The notes under the pieces were generated by a model. It saw only the letters and a program-made list of their open reading frames with translations, had not been told where the DNA came from and did not search any database. Both the position numbers and the translations under genes were made by a program. A stretch of 64,000 nucleotides of DNA, from positions 62,001 to 126,000 of the forward strand of contig CAVQRU010000007.1 of assembly GCA_963715285.1 (NCBI GenBank), written 5' to 3'. This DNA is from Sva-07 sp963715285. GTDB lineage: Bacteria; Actinomycetota; Acidimicrobiia; Acidimicrobiales; Ilumatobacteraceae. Every line of letters begins with the position of its first letter. Positions within the stretch are counted from its first letter, which is position 1. Positions 8,301 through 18,898 of this stretch are shown here, one piece after another.

Positions 8301-9490
8301 TGAACAGCGGCCGACGGGTCGCGGTCACGGGTCTCGGTGTCGTGGCGCCGACCGGCGTCGGGCGCACGGCGTTCTGGAACGGCCTGCTCGGTCCCGGTGT
8401 GACCAGCGGTCAATCGATCACGATCGACGACTGGGACCCCTCCCCGTACTTCGACAGTCCCAAACACTCGCGCCGCACCGACCGCGTCGAGCAGTTCGCG
8501 GTGGCCGCCGCGGCTGAGGCATTCGAGCAGGCCGGTGGCGTCACCGCCATCGGCGTCGAGCCCGCTCGCTTCGGCACGATCTTCGCAACCGGAGTCGGTG
8601 GGCTCCACACGATCGAAGAGCAGGTCGAGGTCCGGTTGGAGAAGGGCGAACGCCGCGTGTCGCCGTTCCTCGTCCCGATGATGATGGCGAACGCGTCCGG
8701 AGCGTCGATCTCGATGCGCTACGGGCTGCAGGGACCGAACGAGACGATCTGCACCGCGTGTGCCGCGGGCTCGCATGCGATTGCGTACGCCGCACGCCTG
8801 ATCCGTTGGGGTGTCGTCGACGCCGTCGCCACCGGTGGGAGCGAAGCTGCAGCGACTGCGACCGCACTCGCCGGATTCGGCAACATGACCGCGTTGACCA
8901 ACGCCGGGATCAGCCGCCCGTTCGACGCCGAACGCGACGGATTCGTCCTCGGCGAGGGAGCCGCCGTGCTCGTGCTCGAGGAGTGGTCGCACGCCGTCGA
9001 GCGCGGCGCCACCATCCTCGGCGAGATCCTCGGCGGGGCGAGTACCGCCGACGCCCACCACATCACGGCCCCGTCGCCCGGCGGTGTCGGCGCGATCGCG
9101 TGCATGCGCCTGGCCCTGGCCGAGTCGGGTCTCGAACCGGGCGATGTCAAGCAGGTGAACGCGCACGGGACGTCGACTCCGCTCAACGACGCCGCTGAAG
9201 CCGCGGCGATCTCCGACGTGTTCGGACCCGGCAACGTGCCGGTCGTGTCGACCAAGGGCGTGACCGGTCACGCGCTGGGCGCCGCCGGCGCACTGGAGGC
9301 TGCGGCGGCGCTGCTGTCGATCGAGCATCGCCTGATCCCACCGACGGCCAACACCACGGTCCTCGACGAGGACATGGACATCGACCTGGTCATCGGCGAT
9401 GCCCGCCCGTGGGAGCCGGGCCCGGTGATCTCGAACAACTTCGGCTTCGGCGGCCACAACGGCTCCGTCGTCATCGCCCCACCCACCTGA
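8300..9490 (+). CDS. fabF: beta-ketoacyl-ACP synthase II
   Basis: Elongating condensing enzyme, 396 residues. The triad is Cys154 (ICTACAAGSH), the His of VNAHGTSTPLND and the His of KGVTGHALGAAG, so it is a Cys-His-His KAS I/II type. N-terminus RRVAVTGLGVVAPTG is typical. Translationally coupled to acpP. Last gene of the operon; a bidirectional terminator covers its stop codon. Confidence 0.96.
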   Translation: MNSGRRVAVTGLGVVAPTGVGRTAFWNGLLGPGVTSGQSITIDDWDPSPYFDSPKHSRRTDRVEQFAVAAAAEAFEQAGGVTAIGVEPARFGTIFATGVGGLHTIEEQVEVRLEKGERRVSPFLVPMMMANASGASISMRYGLQGPNETICTACAAGSHAIAYAARLIRWGVVDAVATGGSEAAATATALAGFGNMTALTNAGISRPFDAERDGFVLGEGAAVLVLEEWSHAVERGATILGEILGGASTADAHHITAPSPGGVGAIACMRLALAESGLEPGDVKQVNAHGTSTPLNDAAEAAAISDVFGPGNVPVVSTKGVTGHALGAAGALEAAAALLSIEHRLIPPTANTTVLDEDMDIDLVIGDARPWEPGPVISNNFGFGGHNGSVVIAPPT

Positions 9491-9528
9491 CGATTGCACC
9501 AGGGGTCTGACCCCTGGTGCAATCGTCA
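9488..9528. terminator. bidirectional terminator spanning fabF and fabZ stop codons
   Basis: A perfect 41-nt inverted repeat, arms 9488-9507 and 9509-9528, centred on GGGGTCTGACCCC. The two arms contain the stop codons of convergent fabF and fabZ. No T-run follows on either side, so it may terminate by stem strength alone, as often inferred in high-GC genomes. Confidence 0.75.
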
Positions 9529-9954
9529 GGCGAGGACGAAGAGGAGTTCGCACTGGCAGGCGACCTCGTCGCCGACCCTGGCCCGGCCGGAGCCCTTGCC
9601 CGCACGCGCCGACATGCGGCCGAGTTCGACCTCGAGGATCAATTCGTCTCCCGGAACCACCTGTCGTCGGAACCGAGCCTTGTCCAAGCCGCCGAAGAGC
9701 GGCAACTTGCCGGCGAACCGTTCGTCGGCGAGCACGGCAGCGGCACCGACCTGTGCGATCGCCTCGCACATCAACACGCCTGGCAGGGTGGGCCGTCCGG
9801 GGAAGTGACCGGCGAAGAAGTACTCGTCACCGGTCAGCCGCCACACACCCGACGCCGACACGCCCGGCACGATCGACAGCATCTCGTCGACGAGCAGGAA
9901 CGGCGGACGGTGCGGCAGCAACGACTCGGGGCTGGGGAGATCAGCGGGCATCAT
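9526..9954 (-). CDS. fabZ: 3-hydroxyacyl-ACP dehydratase, FabZ-type
   Basis: Hot-dog-fold dehydratase of the fatty-acid cycle. The signature HRPPFLLVDEM opens the protein and the catalytic His lies in FFAGHFPGRPTLPG, with the paired Glu in MCEAIAQ. About 142 residues, normal for FabZ. Three ATG codons are possible (9963, 9954, 9951); 9954 gives a 4-nt ATGA overlap with the upstream gene and 9951 gives TGATG. Its placement opposite the fab operon completes the pathway except for the enoyl reductase, which I do not see here. Confidence 0.9.
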   Translation of the reverse strand: MMPADLPSPESLLPHRPPFLLVDEMLSIVPGVSASGVWRLTGDEYFFAGHFPGRPTLPGVLMCEAIAQVGAAAVLADERFAGKLPLFGGLDKARFRRQVVPGDELILEVELGRMSARAGKGSGRARVGDEVACQCELLFVLA

Positions 9955-10253
9955 CGGATCCAATCTGGTCGGCGGCGGGCGTGCGCGTGGTAGTGGTCGG
10001 GGATCGATCGGAGCGCGTCGTCGATCCAGAACGGCTCATCCGATCGTGCGGTGACGACCTGGGCCAGCCGTTCGTGCAGTGCGGCACGGACCTCGTCGGG
10101 CGGGGCCGGGTCGTGGGAACGCCACACCACCATCGGAACGCCGCACGAGTCGCATTCGGCGATCCAGCACAGTTCGTCGCTGTGGAACCACTCGGTGAAC
10201 GGCGTTGCCTCGCAGAGTTCGCAGTCCGGTTCGTGAGGCACCACGACGGTCAC
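9951..10253 (-). CDS. small hypothetical protein with paired CxxC
   Basis: 100 residues. Two CxxC knuckles (CELC at 12-15 and CDSC at 34-37) suggest a zinc ribbon; the rest is rich in His, Trp and charged residues (WIAECDSCGVPMVVWRSHDP). No catalytic motif recognised. It overlaps fabZ by a few bases, so it is likely cotranscribed and could be annotated by linkage only. Preceded by a strong hairpin belonging to the gene upstream. Confidence 0.7.
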   Translation of the reverse strand: MTVVVPHEPDCELCEATPFTEWFHSDELCWIAECDSCGVPMVVWRSHDPAPPDEVRAALHERLAQVVTARSDEPFWIDDALRSIPDHYHAHARRRPDWIR

Positions 10254-10262
10254 CGTACGCGA

Positions 10263-10301
10263 CAGTGGGGCCGGCCGCCACGATGGCGACCGGCCCCACT
10301 G
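10263..10301. terminator. hairpin terminator after the fasciclin gene
   Basis: 12-bp perfect arms (CAGTGGGGCCGG at 10263-10274 and its complement at 10290-10301) with a 15-nt loop. It lies just downstream of the minus-strand fasciclin gene and separates it from the CxxC protein gene. Confidence 0.65.
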
Positions 10302-10332
10302 CGGAGCGTTGACTCAGTTGTTGCTGATCAGA

Positions 10333-10959
10333 TCAGGCGGGGCAGCTGGCGAGGAAGGCCTCGACGTCGATGCTCGGCGGAACCAGGACACCGTCGATCA
10401 CGTGGATGACACCGTTGCTCGCCAGGACGTCGGCGGCAGCGACGTTCACACTTGCGTTGAGCGTGACACCGTCGGTCAGGCCGATCTCGATGTTCTCACC
10501 CTGCAGCGTCGGCACCGCTACCTCTTCGAGGTCGGTCGACAGCACCGTGCCGTCGACGACGTGGTAGGTGAGGATGGCGGTCAGCGCATCGCTGCTCTCG
10601 GGGAGCAGGAGGCAGTCGACCAGACCGTCCGGAAGCGCGGCGAACGCATCGTCGGTCGGAGCGAAGACCGTGAACGGGCCGCCGTCGGCGAGCGTGCCGT
10701 CCAGGCCGGCAGCCTGGACCGCGGCGACGAGGGTGTTGAACGAACCGGCGCCGACGGCGACCTCGACGATGTTGCCGGGCTCCTCGGCCATGGCGTCGGA
10801 GGTCTCGGTCATCGCTTCGGTCGTCTCGGCCATGGCCTCGGTCGATTCGGGGGCGTTCGTGTCCGAGCTCGAGTCGTTCGAGTCCGAGCCGCAGGCGCTC
10901 AGGGTGACGAGGCCGGCGATGGCGCCGAGTGCGATCAGGCGGGTTGATGTGCGCTTCAT
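10333..10959 (-). CDS. fasciclin-domain lipoprotein
   Basis: Secreted, lipid-anchored adhesion-type protein of 208 residues. Signal peptide MKRTSTRLIALGAIAGLV ends at lipobox LSAC (Cys27). Residues 28-75 are a Ser/Thr/Glu/Met-rich linker with a repeated EAM-TE motif. Residues 78-208 are one fasciclin (FAS1) domain with the expected GPFTVFAPTDDAF and NGVIHVIDGVLVP motifs. Start at 10959 is chosen for the signal peptide; a longer frame upstream lacks one. Members of this family resemble mycobacterial MPB70/MPT83. Monocistronic, with its own terminator. Confidence 0.9.
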   Translation of the reverse strand: MKRTSTRLIALGAIAGLVTLSACGSDSNDSSSDTNAPESTEAMAETTEAMTETSDAMAEEPGNIVEVAVGAGSFNTLVAAVQAAGLDGTLADGGPFTVFAPTDDAFAALPDGLVDCLLLPESSDALTAILTYHVVDGTVLSTDLEEVAVPTLQGENIEIGLTDGVTLNASVNVAAADVLASNGVIHVIDGVLVPPSIDVEAFLASCPA

Positions 10960-11073
10960 GTGGAGGTTCCTTTGTTTGGGAGGGTTCGCTGTGCTGTTCA
11001 CGCCGCAGCGAAGCGGCATGTGATCTCTACGAACCCACCCCCTCATCCGGATGACGACGAGGCGAAACTTTTC

Positions 11074-12561
11074 CTACTCAATGTCGCTGCCGGGCCTCCG
11101 ACCCACCTCCCGTGCGGGATCGCCACGGTATCCGGGTGGATACGTCGACGCGAGTTCGGCGGCCGACGGGGTGCGGCGACGGTAGGCGTCAGCGGGCAGG
11201 AGTGCAGTGATCGCCGCCATGATCCGCTTGGTGTCGGCCTCGAGCGAGCGGCCCTTCAACTCGACGGGTTCGCCGACCCGGACCCTCACGGTGGGCGGCG
11301 ACGTGAGGTTGAGCACGTTCGGCACCCGGCTCGACCGTGGCCAGACCTGCTCGGTCCCCCAGAGCCCCACGGGCACGACCGGCGCGCCGCTGAGTTGGGC
11401 GAGGCGCGCCGCACCCCATCTCCCGACGGGCTTGCGGAAGAACGCCGGCCCGCGCGGGATCGTGCCTTCGGGCATCATCGTCACCATCTCACCACCGGCG
11501 AGTGCATTCGCTGCCGCTTCGAGCGGCTCGTCGGACCCGGTGCCGCGATCGACGCGGATCCCACCCATCGCGGCGGCGATCGGACCGACGATCGGAGCGT
11601 CGAAGACCTCCTTCTTCCCGAGGAACCGCGCCGGACGACCGCTCTTCGCGATGGTCAACGACATCGCCGCGACGTCGAAGTAGCTGCGGTGGTTGGCGCA
11701 CAGAATCGCAGCGCCGACACCGGGGATGTGTTCCACGCCCGCGATGTCGAACCTGGCGTACGGGTAGGCGGCGGGCCGGGCGAAGCGCAACGCCAGCTCC
11801 TGCACCTCCAGACCGATCACCGGCACTTTCAGCACGCCGGGCGACACGTCGAGATTGAGCGTCGGCCAGCGCCGGGCCGCGGCAACGAGCACCATTCGCG
11901 GGTCCGGGTTGACGACCACGGGATGGCCGACCGCAGCGAGCATCGGGGTGTCGTACACACTGTCGGAGTAGGCGTAGCTCTCGCGGAGGTCGACACCGTG
12001 GCGGTCGGCCCACTCGGTGATCGCTGTGAGCTTGCCCGCCGACCACACGAACGGGCCGTCGAGCGTTCCGTCGTACGTGCCGTCGGCTGCGACCCCGTAC
12101 CGGGTGGCGACGACGTCGTCGAGGCCGAGGCGGTCGGCGAACGGCTTCACGAGATCGTACGGCGTCGTGGTGGCGAGCACGATCGGCCGACCGGCGGCTC
12201 GATGGGCGGCGAACGCAGTTGCGGCGAACGGCTGCACCATCGCGCAGAGATCGTCGGCGACCGTCTCGGCTGCCGCCCGCACCGACGCCTGCGATCTGCC
12301 CTTGGCAAGGCTGACCGCCTGGCGAGCCAACGCCATCGACGGCAGCGTCTCCCCGACGGCATTGAACAATCGGTAGACGAGCTGCTCACCCGGCACGGGA
12401 TCGGCACCGACGAGGCCGGCGAGCCGCATGGCTCCGGCGAACACCTCGCCGGATGCGCCACGGAGCAGCGTGCGATCGAGATCGAAGAAGGCAGCGCCGC
12501 TGGAGGGGCCGGACGGAACGGGTGCCGGGGTGGGCGCCGAGGTGGACGATCGAGAGGTCAC
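11074..12561 (-). CDS. HAD hydrolase fused to 1-acylglycerol-3-phosphate acyltransferase
   Basis: 495-residue two-domain enzyme. Residues 22-230 are a HAD-IB phosphatase (FFDLDRTLL with nucleophile Asp, SDSVYDTPML loop). Residues about 265-450 are a PlsC acyltransferase (NHRSYFD, MPEGTIPRG, PVVPVGLWGTE). Such fusions, including the mycobacterial Rv2483c type, transfer the second acyl chain in phosphatidic-acid synthesis; the phosphatase may act on a nearby intermediate. Start is GTG 12561, without a clear ribosome site; the first 20 residues are low-complexity, so the true start could be later. Its leader has overlapping hairpins. Confidence 0.88.
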   Translation of the reverse strand: MTSRSSTSAPTPAPVPSGPSSGAAFFDLDRTLLRGASGEVFAGAMRLAGLVGADPVPGEQLVYRLFNAVGETLPSMALARQAVSLAKGRSQASVRAAAETVADDLCAMVQPFAATAFAAHRAAGRPIVLATTTPYDLVKPFADRLGLDDVVATRYGVAADGTYDGTLDGPFVWSAGKLTAITEWADRHGVDLRESYAYSDSVYDTPMLAAVGHPVVVNPDPRMVLVAAARRWPTLNLDVSPGVLKVPVIGLEVQELALRFARPAAYPYARFDIAGVEHIPGVGAAILCANHRSYFDVAAMSLTIAKSGRPARFLGKKEVFDAPIVGPIAAAMGGIRVDRGTGSDEPLEAAANALAGGEMVTMMPEGTIPRGPAFFRKPVGRWGAARLAQLSGAPVVPVGLWGTEQVWPRSSRVPNVLNLTSPPTVRVRVGEPVELKGRSLEADTKRIMAAITALLPADAYRRRTPSAAELASTYPPGYRGDPAREVGRRPGSDIE

Positions 12562-12581
12562 GTGGTCAGGCTACGTCGCCG

Positions 12582-12630
12582 ACAAAAAGGACCCGGAAAA
12601 CGGGAAAGACCCGGATGGGGGATCCGGGTC
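12582..12630 (-). promoter_or_regulatory. attenuator-like leader with competing hairpins
   Basis: Reading minus-strand, segment 1 (12630-12622, GACCCGGAT) can pair with segment 2 (12616-12608) or with segment 3 (TCCGGGTC, within 12596-12589), which is followed by a run of five T. The two hairpins are mutually exclusive and sit 20-70 nt before the acyltransferase start. This is a structural reading only. Confidence 0.4.
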
Positions 12631-12738
12631 TCTCAACCTGGGAATGTCCTCCGGTTGGGGGAACCGGTTGGTGGACTTCCCTTCGAGTGGAACATGGGGG
12701 GTGTTCGCACTGCGATCTGCTTGTGAAAGTATGCACGT

Positions 12739-12767
12739 GAACAAACGATCACGCAAGTAGAACAAAC
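12739..12767. promoter_or_regulatory. direct repeat GAACAAAC, 21 bp apart, before the LysR gene
   Basis: GAACAAAC occurs at 12739-12746 and again at 12760-12767, both followed by GAT-like bases. The 21-bp spacing equals two helical turns, and the region is unusually AT-rich for this DNA. It is likely a promoter or activator-binding region for the LysR gene at 12792. Confidence 0.4.
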
Positions 12768-12791
12768 AGATACCCGCTATCGTTCCGAGCG

Positions 12792-13730
12792 ATGGACGTC
12801 CGGCAGCTCGCCACCCTGGTCGCGATCGCCGACCACGGCACGTTCTCCGCTGCGGCCCGCGCCCTCTACACCGTCCAGTCCAACGTCTCGAGCCACATCG
12901 CGCGCCTCGAGAAGGAGCTCGGCGTCACGCTCGTCGACCGCGCCCAGGGCGGCCTCACCGAGGACGGCATCCGGGTCGTCGAGCGCGCACGACGGATCCT
13001 GAACGAACTCGACGACATCGCCGCCGACATGTCGAGCCGGCACGCGACGGTCTCGGGCCAGACCCGCATCGGCGTCATCGGCACCACCGCCCGCTGGCTG
13101 ATCCCCCGGTTCCTCACGCGCCTCAGCGACCAACATCCGCAGGTTCGGGTCATCGTGCAGGAGGGGGCGACCTCATCGCTGATCCCCAACGTGCTCACGG
13201 GCCAACTCAACGCCGCGATCGTGCATCTCCCCGTCGACGAACCGGAGCTCGTGATCGAGCCACTGTTCGCCGAGGACCTGCTGCTGCTCGCCGCCGACGG
13301 TCACCCACTCGCGCAACGAGAGACCATCCCGCTCGCCGAACTCGACGAAGTACCGCTGCTGCTTCCGCCGCCGGGCGCGGCGTTGCGTCGCGTCCTCGAA
13401 CGAGCAGCAGCGACCGCCGACATCACCCTGCGGGCGCAGGCCGAGGTCGACGGCGTCCGACTTCTCGCCTCCCTCGCCTTCGACGGGTTCGGTGCGGCGA
13501 TCGTCCCGGCCACCGCGGTACCCACCTGGCTCGAGGGTTCGTTCCACCGCATCACCGTGCCCGAACTCCCCCGCCGCGTCGTGGCGTTCGCCCGGCGCCG
13601 GCGGCCCAGCGCCAGCGCTCCGACGATGGCGGCGCTCGAAACACTCCGCGAAGTCGCGCGCGACCAGGGAGCGCAGCAGCACGGCGTCCACCCGGACGCC
13701 GCAGCGATTCCGTTCGGCCGGGGAGCGTGA
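12792..13730 (+). CDS. LysR-family transcriptional regulator
   Basis: 312 residues. Winged helix-turn-helix at 1-60 (LATLVAIADHGTFSAAARAL, SNVSSHIARLEKELG), then a type 2 periplasmic-binding effector domain from about residue 90 (TRIGVIGTTARWLIPRFL, LNAAIVHLP, GFGAAIVP). It lies 60 nt upstream of a carboxyltransferase gene on the same strand, so it may control that gene or be cotranscribed with it. Effector unknown. The last 25 residues are a Gln/Pro-rich tail. Confidence 0.9.
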   Translation: MDVRQLATLVAIADHGTFSAAARALYTVQSNVSSHIARLEKELGVTLVDRAQGGLTEDGIRVVERARRILNELDDIAADMSSRHATVSGQTRIGVIGTTARWLIPRFLTRLSDQHPQVRVIVQEGATSSLIPNVLTGQLNAAIVHLPVDEPELVIEPLFAEDLLLLAADGHPLAQRETIPLAELDEVPLLLPPPGAALRRVLERAAATADITLRAQAEVDGVRLLASLAFDGFGAAIVPATAVPTWLEGSFHRITVPELPRRVVAFARRRRPSASAPTMAALETLREVARDQGAQQHGVHPDAAAIPFGRGA

Positions 13731-13790
13731 GCGGACCGACGACACTCGGACGCGCCCCGCGCAGCGCGGCGCCCGATACTGTCGCCGCGG

Positions 13791-15149
13791 ATGAGTGATC
13801 CGATCGAGACCGGCTTCGCGATCGCCGCCCACACCCCGGGCGACGTCGCGGTGGCCGTTCGCGCGCTCGGAGGTCGCCAGGTCGTGTGGACGGAGTTCAC
13901 CTCCGACGACCCCGCAACCCGTCTCACATCGGGATCGTCCACGCAACTCGCCCTCGGAGCCGAGGTCGCACTCGCGCAGCGCTTGCCCTTGATCATGGTG
14001 CTCTCGACGTCTGGCGCAGCGATCGACGAAGGTGTCGCGGCGCTGCACGCCTGGGGGCGCGTCGCCAGCGCCATGGTGGCCTGCTCGGGTGTCGTCCCGA
14101 CGGTGGTGATCGTCGACGGACCGGCCGTGTCGGGGCCGGCGCTGTTGCTGGGCATCGCCGATCTGACCGTGATGACCGCCGACAGCTACGCCTTCGTCAA
14201 CGGACCGACGATGGTCGAGGAGTTCACCGGGATCGGGATCGGGGCCGAGGAGTTGGGCGGGGCAGCGAACCACGGCCGCTACAGCGGTGTCGCCACGAGC
14301 GTGGTGGCCGACCGTGCGGCAGCGGTCGACGCCGTGATCGATCTCCTGTCGTACCTGCCCGACCACGTCGATGCCGAACCACCGCATTCCCCCACCGACG
14401 ATCCGATCGACCGTCGGTGCCCGGAGGCCGGCGCTCTGATCCCCCCGACGTCGACGGGCAGCTACGACGTTCGCTCGGTCGCGGCGGCGATCGTCGACGA
14501 CGGATCGATGACCGAGCTGCGACAGAGATGGGCGAGCAACGTCATCACCGCGTTCGCCACCATCGGCGGCGCGCCGGTCGGCATCGTCGCCAACCAGCCG
14601 ATCACCCTCGCGGGCACCCTCGACATCCCGGCGTCGCAGAAGGCGGCACGGTTCGTCGCGTTGTGCGACGCGTTCAACCTCCCGATCATCACCCTGGTCG
14701 ACACGCCCGGCTTCTACCCGGGCAAGGATCTCGAGTGGCGCGGGATGATCCGCCATGGCGCCCAGCTCGTGTACGCCTACGCCCGAGCAACCGTGCCGCG
14801 CATCTGCGTCATCCTGCGCAAGAGCTACGGCGGTGCCTACATCGTGATGGACTCCAAGACGATGGGCAACGACCTGTGCCTCGCGTGGCCATGGGCCGAG
14901 TTGGCCGTGATGGGCGCCGGTCAGGCGGCTGCGATCCTCCAGCGACGGGCCACACCGGAGGAACGCGCGGCGTTCGAAGCCGACTACGCCGAGCGGCTCC
15001 TCAATCCGTACGTCGCCGCCGAGCGCGGGCTGGTCGATGCCGTCATCGACCCCGCCGACACCCGCATCGAGATCGCGGCCGCGCTCTCGGTCCTCCGGGA
15101 CAAGCGAGAGGTCCTGAGCGGACGCAAGCACGGCAACAGCCCGCTCTGA
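13791..15149 (+). CDS. acyl-CoA carboxylase carboxyltransferase (beta-type) subunit
   Basis: 452 residues of the crotonase-superfamily carboxyltransferase type (AccD/PccB/MmdA). Two halves are visible: the N-terminal half with GPAVSGPALLLGIADLTVM and VNGPTMVEEFTG, and the C-terminal half with TPGFYPGKDLEWRGMIRHGAQLVYAYA, LRKSYGGAYIVMDSK and the MGAGQAAAIL oxyanion region. It moves CO2 from biotin to an acyl-CoA. At 452 residues it is shorter than classical 500-530-residue subunits because the first half is trimmed. No biotin carboxylase is adjacent. Substrate unknown. Confidence 0.82.
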   Translation: MSDPIETGFAIAAHTPGDVAVAVRALGGRQVVWTEFTSDDPATRLTSGSSTQLALGAEVALAQRLPLIMVLSTSGAAIDEGVAALHAWGRVASAMVACSGVVPTVVIVDGPAVSGPALLLGIADLTVMTADSYAFVNGPTMVEEFTGIGIGAEELGGAANHGRYSGVATSVVADRAAAVDAVIDLLSYLPDHVDAEPPHSPTDDPIDRRCPEAGALIPPTSTGSYDVRSVAAAIVDDGSMTELRQRWASNVITAFATIGGAPVGIVANQPITLAGTLDIPASQKAARFVALCDAFNLPIITLVDTPGFYPGKDLEWRGMIRHGAQLVYAYARATVPRICVILRKSYGGAYIVMDSKTMGNDLCLAWPWAELAVMGAGQAAAILQRRATPEERAAFEADYAERLLNPYVAAERGLVDAVIDPADTRIEIAAALSVLRDKREVLSGRKHGNSPL

Positions 15150-15281
15150 GCTGCGCGTGAATGCGAGGTGAACGAGCCGTCGGTTGGGTCCGAACCGGGC
15201 GGTCGGCACTAACGTGGCGCGGCGGCGGGGAGGAACCCCCGACCCCATCGACAACGAGTTCGCGCCACGAGAGGAAGCCAC

Positions 15282-16547
15282 GTGCCCGACACCATCACCA
15301 TCACCGACGACCGAACCGGAAAGACCGTCACGGTCCCGATCGAGGGTGGCGTCTTTCCCTCGTCGGCGCTGCGCGAACTCGACCCGACGCTGTACTGCTA
15401 CGACCCGGCGTACCTCTCGACGGCATCGTGCAAGTCGGCGATCACCTACCTCGACGGCGACGCCGGCATCCTCCGCTACGGCGGCTACCCGATCGAACAG
15501 CTCGCCGAGCACTCGACATACCTCGAGGTGGCCTACCTGCTGCTGAACGGTGAGCTGCCGAACAAGGAGCAGCTCGACACGTGGGTCGACGACGTGACCC
15601 ACCACACGTTCATCCACGAGAACATGCGCAAGCGGTTCGTCGACGGGTTCCACTACAACGCGCACCCGATGGGCATGTTCATCTCGTCGGTGGCAGCCCT
15701 CGGCACGTTCTACGACGGATCCAAGGAGATCGAGGACCCTGCTCAGCGGAACCGCCAGATCCTGCGCCTGATCGCCAAGGCACCCACCCTCGCGTCGATG
15801 GCCTACCGCTTCTCGGCCGGGCTGCCGTTCAACTACCCGAACAACGACCTGTCGTACCCGGCCAACTTCCTCAACATGATGTGGAAGATCGGCGACTACG
15901 AGGTCGATCCGGTGCTCGAGCGGGCGATGGAGGTGTTGTTCATCCTGCATGCCGACCACGAACAGAACTGCGGCACCACGGCGATGCGGGTGATCGGTTC
16001 CAGCCACACCGATCCGTACTCCTCGGCTGCCGGTGCGGCCGCGGCGCTGTACGGCCCGCTGCACGGCGGCGCCAACGAGGCGGTCGTCCGGATGCTCACC
16101 GAGATCGGCTCGATCGATCACGTGCCCGCGTTCGTCGACTCGGTCAAGAAGGGCGAGGGACGCCTGATGGGCTTCGGTCATCGCGTCTACAAGAACTACG
16201 ACCCGCGTGCCCGGATCATCAAGGAAGCCGCGTACGACGTGTTCGAGGTGACCGGCAAGAACCCGTTGCTCGACATCGCGCTCGCGCTCGAGGAGACGGC
16301 ACTCTCGGACCCGTACTTCGTCGAGCGCAAGCTCTACCCGAACGTCGACTTCTACTCCGGCCTGATCTACCAGGCGATGGGGTTCCCGGTCGACATGTTC
16401 ACCGTGCTGTTCGCCATCCCGCGCATGTCGGGTTGGCTGGCGCACTGGCAGGAACTCCTGAACGACCCCGCCCAGAAGATCTCCCGGCCGCGCCAGTGGT
16501 ACGACGGTCCCGACGAGCGCAACTACGTCCCGATCATCAACCGCTGA
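15282..16547 (+). CDS. gltA: citrate synthase
   Basis: Condenses acetyl-CoA with oxaloacetate. 421 residues of the hexameric GltA type, with an N-terminal beta domain (LYCYDPAYLSTASCKSAITYLD), catalytic HADHEQNCGTT, LHGGANEAV, the His of GFGHRVYK and the Asp of PNVDFYSGL. Start is GTG 15282, preceded by AGAGGAAG. The stop codon shares a 14-bp palindrome with the stop of the convergent isocitrate dehydrogenase gene. Both are consecutive steps of the TCA cycle. Confidence 0.96.
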   Translation: MPDTITITDDRTGKTVTVPIEGGVFPSSALRELDPTLYCYDPAYLSTASCKSAITYLDGDAGILRYGGYPIEQLAEHSTYLEVAYLLLNGELPNKEQLDTWVDDVTHHTFIHENMRKRFVDGFHYNAHPMGMFISSVAALGTFYDGSKEIEDPAQRNRQILRLIAKAPTLASMAYRFSAGLPFNYPNNDLSYPANFLNMMWKIGDYEVDPVLERAMEVLFILHADHEQNCGTTAMRVIGSSHTDPYSSAAGAAAALYGPLHGGANEAVVRMLTEIGSIDHVPAFVDSVKKGEGRLMGFGHRVYKNYDPRARIIKEAAYDVFEVTGKNPLLDIALALEETALSDPYFVERKLYPNVDFYSGLIYQAMGFPVDMFTVLFAIPRMSGWLAHWQELLNDPAQKISRPRQWYDGPDERNYVPIINR

Positions 16548-18785
<2,238 letters not shown>

Positions 18786-18809
18786 GGGGTTCCTGCTCGT
18801 TCGGGGTCG

Positions 18810-18837
18810 ACTTGTCTACAACTTGTCTACACTGTAG
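18810..18837. promoter_or_regulatory. tandem 11-bp repeat and palindrome in icd/acyl-CoA dehydrogenase divergent promoter
   Basis: ACTTGTCTACA occurs twice in direct tandem (18810-18820, 18821-18831). The second copy runs into palindrome CTACACTGTAG (18827-18837), which also contains a -10-like TACACT. Looks like a repressor or activator site serving one or both divergent genes. Confidence 0.5.
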
Positions 18838-18898
18838 CAACAGCGAGCCCACCGCTCCACAGGAACGCTGTGGGTCCCAACCTCTACGCTCGGCGGCG

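Noticed and set aside
11074..12561. Two separate genes, HAD phosphatase and acyltransferase
   Set aside because: One unbroken frame with a short linker; similar fusions are known in actinobacteria.
13173..16445. A very long open frame antisense to the LysR, carboxyltransferase and citrate synthase genes
   Set aside because: Its residues are Arg/Asp/Gly/His-rich without family motifs, and the sense strand carries three clear genes. High-GC DNA often leaves the antisense frame open.
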